From positions 1-14,301 of the forward strand of contig RFJS01000531.1 in the NCBI GenBank assembly GCA_003694825.1: a stretch of DNA of 14,301 bases, written 5' to 3'. This DNA comes from Verrucomicrobiota bacterium. GTDB taxonomy: Bacteria > Verrucomicrobiota > Verrucomicrobiia > Opitutales > Opitutaceae. The notes beneath the pieces were generated by a model that did not search any database, had not been told where the DNA came from, and worked only from the letters and a program-made list of their open reading frames with translations. Shown here piece by piece: positions 8,845-14,301 of the stretch; the stretch's first letter is position 1; the number at the start of each line of letters is the position of its first letter. The position numbers were made by a program, and so were the translations under genes.

Positions 8845-10757
8845 GCATCATCGAGACACATTCCGCCCGCAAACCGCGCATCGCCTTCTTCTACTGGGTC
8901 GTCGCCGGCATCATGCTCGTGCTCACCGCCGGCCTCTTTTATCGCCAGCTGCTCAGCCAGGAGGCCTTTACCGAACGCGAGAGACTCCAAAACCAGAGGC
9001 GCATCCTCATTCCCGGTCCGCGCGGCGAGATCTTCGACCGGGAGGGCCGTGTGCTCGTGGCCAACCGTCCCCGCTTCTCCGCCGTTCTCTACTTCTCCGA
9101 CCCCGGGCTGCGGCGCGAAATTCGCGAGACCGCCCTCAAGCTCTACCGCGACGTGCGCGACGGGAAAGCGCAGCGTCCAGAAAAAGGGTACACCAACGAA
9201 GCCCGCTTCCGCGTCGTCAAGAAATACACCGACCTGGTCGGCCGCATCCTCGGGCGTCCCGTCGAGGTCGACCGGCGCCGGGTCGAGCGTCACTTCGCCC
9301 GGCGGCCGATCCTCCCCTACCACATCATCGAGGAACTCTCGCCAACCGATTTCGCGCTTCTCACCGAGCAGCTCCCCGTCACCTCCCCGGTCCAGATCTA
9401 CGCTTCCACCGCCCGTTTCTATCCCTACGGCAACGCCGCGGCGCATGCCCTCGGCTACGTCTCCTCCACCCTCGACTTCCCCCGCGAGAGCATGCCGGGC
9501 GATGACCTGATGACCTTCCTCAACAAAGGGAGCGTCGGGCGCAACGGACTCGAGCTGCAGTTCGACGAGTTGTTGCAGGGCAAAACCGGATCCGAGATCT
9601 GGATCGTCGATCCATCCGGCTTCCAGGTCGAACTGGTCAAGAACGACCCGCCCGTCCAGGGGCACCCGCTTTACACCAGCCTCGACATCGATCTGCAGAT
9701 GATCGGCGAGCAGGCTTTCGGCGACCGTGAAGGCGCGCTGGTGTTGCTCGATGCCAGGACCGGCGAGGTGCTCGCCATCGTCAGCCGCCCCGACTACGAC
9801 CTGAACGACCTCACACCGATCATCACCCGCGACACGTTTGCCGACATCGAGGACCGGGGCGCCTGGGAAAACCGGGCCACCCGCGGCCTCTACCCTCCGG
9901 GCTCTCCCTTCAAGCTCATCACCGCCATGGCCGCCCTGCGTGCCGGCGCCATCACCCCCGAGACGGAAATCGAATGCCGGGGCGCGATCTACGTGGGCCG
10001 CAAGCGCTTCGTCTGCCACCGTCGCAGCGGACACGGCAAGATGCGGCTCGCCGATGCGATTCGCGTCAGCTGCAACGTCTACTTCTACGAGGCCGCCCTG
10101 GCCACTGGCGTCGAGCGCATCGCCGAAGAAGCCCGGCGGTTCGGGCTGAACGAACCGACCGGCATCGAACTGCCGCACGAAATCACGAAAATGATCGTGC
10201 CGGATCCACAATGGAAGCGCGCGACCGAGGGCTACGGCTGGGTGAAGGGCGACACCGCCAATATGGCCATCGGACAGGGCTACCTTGTCGTCACCCCGCT
10301 GCAGATGGCCGCCTTCACCGCCTCCCTCGCGCGCAACGAGACACGCACCCGACCCACGATCCTGCGCCGCGACAACGGCATGCCGGTGGCCGTGGCGAAC
10401 AACCGCAGCATCGGCCTCCCGCCCCGCGACCGCCAGGCGATCATCGACGGCATGGAGCAAGCCGTGCAGTATGGGACGGCCAAATACGCGGCGATTCCGG
10501 GCATCCGCCTCGCCGGCAAGACCGGCACGGCCCAGAAGCGCACGCCGCTGGGCACGCTCGAGCTGGCGTGGTTCGTCGGTTTCGGGCCGATCGAGGATCC
10601 CCAGGTCGCCATCGCGGTCGTCGTCGTCGGCGAGCAGCCCGACGAAGCCAATGCCGGCGGCGCCGTCGCGGCACCGATCGCCCGCAAGGTGCTCGATGTC
10701 TACTTTCAGAAACATCCGCCGCACTCGGCGCATAAACCGAAAGTCGCCGGCTTCTGA
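8841..10757 (+). CDS. mrdA: Penicillin-binding protein 2 (elongasome transpeptidase)
   Basis: PBP2 is the monofunctional (class B) peptidoglycan transpeptidase of the elongasome, anchored in the inner membrane. From GTG 8841 the product has 638 residues, close to E. coli PBP2 (633). One membrane helix (about 14-36, AFFYWVVAGIMLVLTAGLFY) precedes the pedestal with IPGPRGEIFDREGRVLVAN. The transpeptidase motifs are Ser355-Pro-Phe-Lys358 (nucleophile Ser355), Ser410-Cys-Asn412 and Lys560-Thr-Gly562. Pro in place of the more usual Thr after the active Ser is a minor variation. The GTG overlaps the mreD stop by three bases, implying translational coupling; a frame from 8766 would lie inside mreD. 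rodA, the usual glycosyltransferase partner, does not follow. Confidence 0.96.
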   Translation: MSIIETHSARKPRIAFFYWVVAGIMLVLTAGLFYRQLLSQEAFTERERLQNQRRILIPGPRGEIFDREGRVLVANRPRFSAVLYFSDPGLRREIRETALKLYRDVRDGKAQRPEKGYTNEARFRVVKKYTDLVGRILGRPVEVDRRRVERHFARRPILPYHIIEELSPTDFALLTEQLPVTSPVQIYASTARFYPYGNAAAHALGYVSSTLDFPRESMPGDDLMTFLNKGSVGRNGLELQFDELLQGKTGSEIWIVDPSGFQVELVKNDPPVQGHPLYTSLDIDLQMIGEQAFGDREGALVLLDARTGEVLAIVSRPDYDLNDLTPIITRDTFADIEDRGAWENRATRGLYPPGSPFKLITAMAALRAGAITPETEIECRGAIYVGRKRFVCHRRSGHGKMRLADAIRVSCNVYFYEAALATGVERIAEEARRFGLNEPTGIELPHEITKMIVPDPQWKRATEGYGWVKGDTANMAIGQGYLVVTPLQMAAFTASLARNETRTRPTILRRDNGMPVAVANNRSIGLPPRDRQAIIDGMEQAVQYGTAKYAAIPGIRLAGKTGTAQKRTPLGTLELAWFVGFGPIEDPQVAIAVVVVGEQPDEANAGGAVAAPIARKVLDVYFQKHPPHSAHKPKVAGF

Positions 10758-10770
10758 CCCCGGCGCCGTC
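10754..10770 (+). repeat. 17-base direct repeat, copy 2, at the mrdA stop codon
   Basis: This is identical to 2203-2219 and again includes the gene's TGA stop codon. Here, unlike copy 1, the sequence forms the left arm of the mrdA/tgpA hairpin. Confidence 0.5.
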
Positions 10771-10788
10771 CGCCGTCCAGCCGGGTCA
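10755..10788. terminator. Shared hairpin between convergent mrdA and tgpA-like genes
   Basis: TGACCC(C)GGC at 10755-10764 pairs with GCCGGGTCA at 10780-10788: nine pairs, one bulged C, 15-base loop. The outermost bases are the two TGA stop codons, one per strand, so the hairpin exactly spans the 28-base convergent gap. Neither side has a T tract, so it may act as a two-way 3'-end structure rather than a classical intrinsic terminator. Confidence 0.45.
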
Positions 10789-13038
10789 AAGCAGGCGGCG
10801 CGCGGCGCGGAACACCCGCCACGGATCCGGCCATGACTCCGGCCGTCCGTAGCGGATGACGATCAACTCGCGCAAGATACGTTCCGCCGTCGCCTCATCC
10901 CAACGACGCGGCTTGCGCCGCCGCAGCATCCGCGCCTCGAGCGCGAGGATCAGCTCGCCGGCCCGCTCGCGCACCGGCCGCTCGCCGTGCCGGAACCAGC
11001 GCAGCACATCACTGGTGCCGATGCCGAGGCGGCGCATGAGGATGGCCACGACCAGTGTGACGATCGCGATATAGAGCAGATCCCCCTTGCTCTCCAGCGT
11101 CCACGGGCTGTTCACCCACGCGACCACGCCATCCCGCACGGTTGCGCCCGCTGCGCTGATCCAGATCCAGACCGCCTTGCCAAAGTTTCGGAACGACTCC
11201 GCGATGAGGTTTTGCGATCGCTCGTCGAAGCTGACGATGCGCCGATACCAGAGCATTCGCAGGCTGTCCAGGTAGGCGGAGAAACTGTCATCCGCCGTGA
11301 AGGCGGCCACCGGGACCGGAACCGGCTCTCCCGGCACGCCTTCCGCTCCGGGAGTCGGATCGACACGCAGCCACGCCCCCTTCCCATCGAAAATCTCGCA
11401 CCAGGCATGGGCGTCGGATTGCCGCACCATGAAATACCCTTCGTAGGGATTCCAGGTTCCTCCTTTGAACCCGGTGACCGCCCGGGTCGGAAACCCCGCC
11501 GTGCGCGCGAGCAGCGTGAACGCCGCCGCAAAAAACTCGCAATGCCCGGGGCTGTCGCTGCGCAACCAACGCACGACCGGATCGGCGCCGGGATCGCCCT
11601 CGGGCAGGCTGACCTGCCGGGAATAGCGGTGGTGCGACTCGAGGTAGCGGCACGCGAGCACGGCGAACTCCCGTGCGTCCGTCACCTTCCGATCACCGAC
11701 GATCTCGCGCACGACTTCCGCCAGCCAGGCACGCTCCTCCCGCGACACGGGCACGGCCCGCGTGGTCGCCGGGTAGCTGAGAAAGCGGTACGGAAACCGG
11801 TTTTCCACCTCCGGATCTCCCGCCGTCACCAGCGTCTGGGGTGCCGGAAGGTCCAAAGCCGGAAATCCCGGATCCGGGATGACGCCGCTGAAATCGACGC
11901 CTTCGATCTTCAGGCTCAACAGCGTCGCGCTCGGCTTCTCCAGCGAATAGATCCGGAAGATCGAGTTCGGCACCAGATCATAAAACTCCTTGAGCTTCAC
12001 CGAAGTGAATCCGCTGGGCAGCGGCAGGTATCGGCTGATGCCGCCCTCCATGTAGACGATCCAGGGCTCCGGATGCGCCGCTTCCCGTGGCCTCGCCGCC
12101 TCCGCCTTGTCCGGCAGGATCTCGACATACGGATAACTGCGCGCGCCCACGTGTGCCGTCACGGCCTTCGACACGCGAAACATGCCACTGCCGTATTCAT
12201 CGAGCACGACCATCCGCCAGTAGGGCACACCGTCGATGGCGTCGACCTCGCCGACATCCACGCGCATGGCCACGCTGTTGTCCTGCTGGATGTCGGTCAC
12301 CTCGCCAAGGGCGATGTTTTCGGAGAAGCCGGTGACACTGCGCTCGGTGCTGAACTTGAACATGCCGAGCCCCGCCTCGGTGTCATAGCGCGGGATGGCC
12401 AGAAAGATGACCACGGAGATACCGATGACCGCGACGAAGAGCGCCACCGTCAATCCGATCACCCGAAGATCGAAGACCTGCCAAAGTCGCCGCGCGAACC
12501 GGCGCCGCGACAGCAGCGTCCATTGTGCCGGCGCCGGCAGGGCGCCATCGCCGGCATCGTGGATGATATTGACCAGAAACAGAAAGATCATCCCCACCCC
12601 CGTGAAGAGCAGTATCTGCACGGCAAAGGCCAGAGACACGGTGAGCACCCCGGTGATGACGATGAGAAACAGGCACAGCATCGCCAGCTGCAGATCCTCA
12701 CGGCGCGACCGGTAGGAGACCGCCCGCCAGGTCACGAGCATGGTATTGAGCCGGATGAACGCCGGGATCAGGTCGTTGACCATCAGATCGACGGCAAAGA
12801 CCACGGCGATCAACGGCACGCCGGCCCGCCAGACCCAGCGCGGCACCCGGCCGGGGATGCGGGGATTGATGATCGCCGTGGCAATCGACACGCTCGAAAG
12901 AATCGCCAACGGCCAGTGCGCCGGATCGACGTAAAACACGGTCCAGACCGAGAGCAGCGCGAGGATCCCGCCGAGGATCCAGCGCACATAGAGCAGCTCC
13001 TCGAGGTTAAGCTGTGGCCGCCTTTTGACCGCGCACAT
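10786..13038 (-). CDS. TgpA-like membrane transglutaminase (DUF3488 + transglutaminase core)
   Basis: The 750-residue product is a membrane protein with a transglutaminase-like domain, as in TgpA of Pseudomonas aeruginosa. The first 220 residues hold about six membrane helices after the lead RRPQLNLEELLYVRWILGG. A large extracytoplasmic part follows, with the catalytic triad in family context: Cys500 (SPGHCEFFAAAF), His544 (SDAHAWCEIF) and Asp560 (RVDPTPG). A last helix (about 652-670, LLYIAIVTLVVAILM) leads to a short cytoplasmic tail. ATG 13038 has GGAG nine bases upstream; GTG 13044 is in frame but too close to that site. The start overlaps the DUF58 gene by 32 bases, implying coupling. 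The natural substrate of this family is not settled; a cell-envelope role is likely. Confidence 0.92.
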   Translation of the reverse strand: MCAVKRRPQLNLEELLYVRWILGGILALLSVWTVFYVDPAHWPLAILSSVSIATAIINPRIPGRVPRWVWRAGVPLIAVVFAVDLMVNDLIPAFIRLNTMLVTWRAVSYRSRREDLQLAMLCLFLIVITGVLTVSLAFAVQILLFTGVGMIFLFLVNIIHDAGDGALPAPAQWTLLSRRRFARRLWQVFDLRVIGLTVALFVAVIGISVVIFLAIPRYDTEAGLGMFKFSTERSVTGFSENIALGEVTDIQQDNSVAMRVDVGEVDAIDGVPYWRMVVLDEYGSGMFRVSKAVTAHVGARSYPYVEILPDKAEAARPREAAHPEPWIVYMEGGISRYLPLPSGFTSVKLKEFYDLVPNSIFRIYSLEKPSATLLSLKIEGVDFSGVIPDPGFPALDLPAPQTLVTAGDPEVENRFPYRFLSYPATTRAVPVSREERAWLAEVVREIVGDRKVTDAREFAVLACRYLESHHRYSRQVSLPEGDPGADPVVRWLRSDSPGHCEFFAAAFTLLARTAGFPTRAVTGFKGGTWNPYEGYFMVRQSDAHAWCEIFDGKGAWLRVDPTPGAEGVPGEPVPVPVAAFTADDSFSAYLDSLRMLWYRRIVSFDERSQNLIAESFRNFGKAVWIWISAAGATVRDGVVAWVNSPWTLESKGDLLYIAIVTLVVAILMRRLGIGTSDVLRWFRHGERPVRERAGELILALEARMLRRRKPRRWDEATAERILRELIVIRYGRPESWPDPWRVFRAARRLL

Positions 13039-14143
13039 ACGCACTCACTCCCTCATTTTCGTCCGGGGCAAAGACGATCACATTGCGGAAGGCAACCACG
13101 CGCCCCGGGATCGCCGCGTCGACGGGCTCGATGACCGCGAGCTGGTCGAGCAACAACTCCAGGTCGGCCACACGCCGCACGAAAAACGGCGCGCAATCAT
13201 TGACGATGGCGCCGATGAGCTGACCCTGGCGAAAGAGATCCTCCGCCAGCGTCGCCGCCAGCGAGCACATCTTCTCAAACTGCTCCGGGTCCGACCACAC
13301 CGAAGCCGAGGTGTCGACCTGCAGGAAGAAACCGCTGTGGTTTTCCGCGAGGAGCTGGCGCACCATGAGCCGCCGCTGTCGTGCGCTGGCCTTCCAGTGC
13401 ACCTGCCGGTAGCTGTCGCCGATGCGGTATTCGCGCAGGTTGATGAAGTCGTTGCCCGAGCCCGCCCGGTTGAGCACATCGCCCATCGAATTGGGCACGG
13501 CCTGTGCGACGAGACTCGACGCATACGCGATCCGGGCCGGCCAGACATGGACCTCGCGCGCGATCCGCCCACCGAACTGCTTGTAGAGAAAGCCGAAGGG
13601 AAACTGCGAACTGACCCCCGTCATCTCGATCAATTCCCGTCCGCGGTGGCGGGGCGTGAAGCTCCACTGCAGCCGCCGCGTCTCTCCCGGATCGAGACGG
13701 CGCCCCAGGGAGAGCCGGCCCGTGTCGCCACTGGAGACGCGGAAACCGAATCCCAGGCTGTAGGTCGGCAGAAAGCGCTTGCCGCTGAATACTTCCAGGT
13801 CGACGACCGCCCGCTCGCCCGCTCGAAACGGCGGCTGCAAAATCATCCGCCAGGCCGTGCTGCGAAAGTTCAGCCACGAAAGAAGCCCGCTCACCACGAT
13901 GGCCGAGAGCAACAGCGAGAGCGTAATGAAGAGAATGTTGCTCGAGGAATTGTAGCCGGCGATGCCGATAAACATCGAGATCGCCGAGAGCATGAGGCCC
14001 GCCTTCGTCGGCACGACCTTCTGCCCTTTGGGCGGGATGAAAAGCGAGAGCAGGAAACGGCCGATCCGCACATCGCGCCACCGGCGCCGGTGCGCGCCCG
14101 GGCCAAACCATTCAATGCTTTCGCTGGAGGGAGCCAATGCCAT
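13007..14143 (-). CDS. DUF58 domain protein of the MoxR-transglutaminase module
   Basis: The 378-residue product has two membrane helices near residues 45-90 (GLMLSAISMFIGIAGY and ILFITLSLLLSAIVVSGLL), a beta-rich middle, and the DUF58 signature from about residue 236 (LREYRIGDSYRQVHWKASAR). A VWA-like fold follows (GFFLQVDTSASVW), although the metal-site motif is incomplete. DUF58 proteins are typically encoded beside MoxR ATPases and are thought to act with them; the biochemical role is unknown. ATG 14143 is chosen. TTG 14158 adds five residues and has GAGG six bases upstream, so it is a real alternative. The 3' end overlaps the transglutaminase gene. Confidence 0.9.
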   Translation of the reverse strand: MALAPSSESIEWFGPGAHRRRWRDVRIGRFLLSLFIPPKGQKVVPTKAGLMLSAISMFIGIAGYNSSSNILFITLSLLLSAIVVSGLLSWLNFRSTAWRMILQPPFRAGERAVVDLEVFSGKRFLPTYSLGFGFRVSSGDTGRLSLGRRLDPGETRRLQWSFTPRHRGRELIEMTGVSSQFPFGFLYKQFGGRIAREVHVWPARIAYASSLVAQAVPNSMGDVLNRAGSGNDFINLREYRIGDSYRQVHWKASARQRRLMVRQLLAENHSGFFLQVDTSASVWSDPEQFEKMCSLAATLAEDLFRQGQLIGAIVNDCAPFFVRRVADLELLLDQLAVIEPVDAAIPGRVVAFRNVIVFAPDENEGVSAYVRGQKAATA

Positions 14144-14166
14144 GGGCAGCCCGCGCAACCACGGCC

Positions 14167-14301
14167 TCAGACCGGCTCGGGGATGGAGTTGATGATGCGC
14201 CGCAGGACGGTCGTGACCATCCTGCGTTCCTCCAGCGTGTCGGTGAACGCGCGCCGCAGGCTCAGCCGGTGCACCAGCACGTCCATGGCGACCCGCGCAA
14301 C
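14167..14301 (-). CDS. C-terminal end of probable MoxR-type AAA+ ATPase (partial)
   Basis: Only the last 44 codons are inside the window; the ATPase motifs lie beyond the right edge. The tail contains AMDVLVHRLSL, then a helix ending VLRRIINSIPEPV. This matches how MoxR proteins end ('DVLRHR..L' then '..I...VPVP'). The stop codon is 8-23 bases before the DUF58 gene, depending on that gene's start. The call rests mainly on position, because moxR-DUF58-transglutaminase is a common gene order, with modest support from the tail sequence. Confidence 0.6.
   Translation of the reverse strand, partial: VARVAMDVLVHRLSLRRAFTDTLEERRMVTTVLRRIINSIPEPV

Noticed and set aside
8652..10733. Open minus-strand frame of about 690 codons antisense to mrdA
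   Set aside because: The plus strand carries all PBP2 motifs in order; the antisense product is Gly/Asp/Val-rich without a recognisable domain. Long shadow frames are expected in GC-rich genes.
10987..13134. Open plus-strand frame of about 715 codons antisense to the transglutaminase gene
   Set aside because: The product is His/Arg/Asp-rich and featureless, whereas the minus strand has membrane helices and a Cys-His-Asp triad.

Overview
The window looks like a core chromosomal segment of a GC-rich Gram-negative bacterium, most plausibly of the Verrucomicrobiota (Opitutales/Opitutaceae-like). That placement is an inference from protein style (the RpoD region 1.1, the MreB and DnaG sequences, a MoxR-DUF58-transglutaminase cluster) and was not tested by any search. 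No phage, insertion sequence, CRISPR array, tRNA or rRNA was seen. No stretch over 300 bases lacks a gene.

Layout. (i) 1-641, minus strand: the N-terminal part of an exported DUF362-like protein, cut by the window edge. (ii) A 71-base divergent gap. (iii) 713-10757, plus strand: a nearly gapless run of a TPR/coiled-coil lipoprotein, dnaG (primase), rpoD (primary sigma factor), tatA (Tat translocase), mreB, mreC, mreD and mrdA (PBP2). This joins a dnaG-rpoD 'macromolecular synthesis' pair to the rod-shape/elongasome genes, with tatA between. rpsU and rodA, frequent companions of these blocks elsewhere, are absent here. (iv) 10786-14301, minus strand, converging on mrdA: a TgpA-like membrane transglutaminase, a DUF58 protein and the last 44 codons of a probable MoxR-type AAA+ ATPase, in the order moxR-DUF58-tgpA.

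How the genes work together. DnaG primes replication, RpoD directs housekeeping transcription, TatA helps export folded proteins, and MreB-MreC-MreD-PBP2 build the lateral cell wall. The minus-strand trio is a conserved module in which a MoxR ATPase is paired with a DUF58 protein and a periplasmic-facing transglutaminase.

Main points for a second look. The primase zinc-binding motif has lost three of its four ligands (Ser39, Asn42, Cys60, Ser63 in place of Cys, His, Cys, Cys), while the TOPRIM catalytic motifs are intact. A perfect 9-bp inverted repeat overlaps a TTGACA box just upstream of mreB. A GC-rich hairpin separates mreB from mreC. The two convergent stop codons at mrdA/tgpA form the ends of one hairpin, and part of that sequence is an exact 17-base repeat of the sequence at the TPR gene stop codon. 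The left third of the window has a marked C-over-G excess on the plus strand whichever strand is coding.
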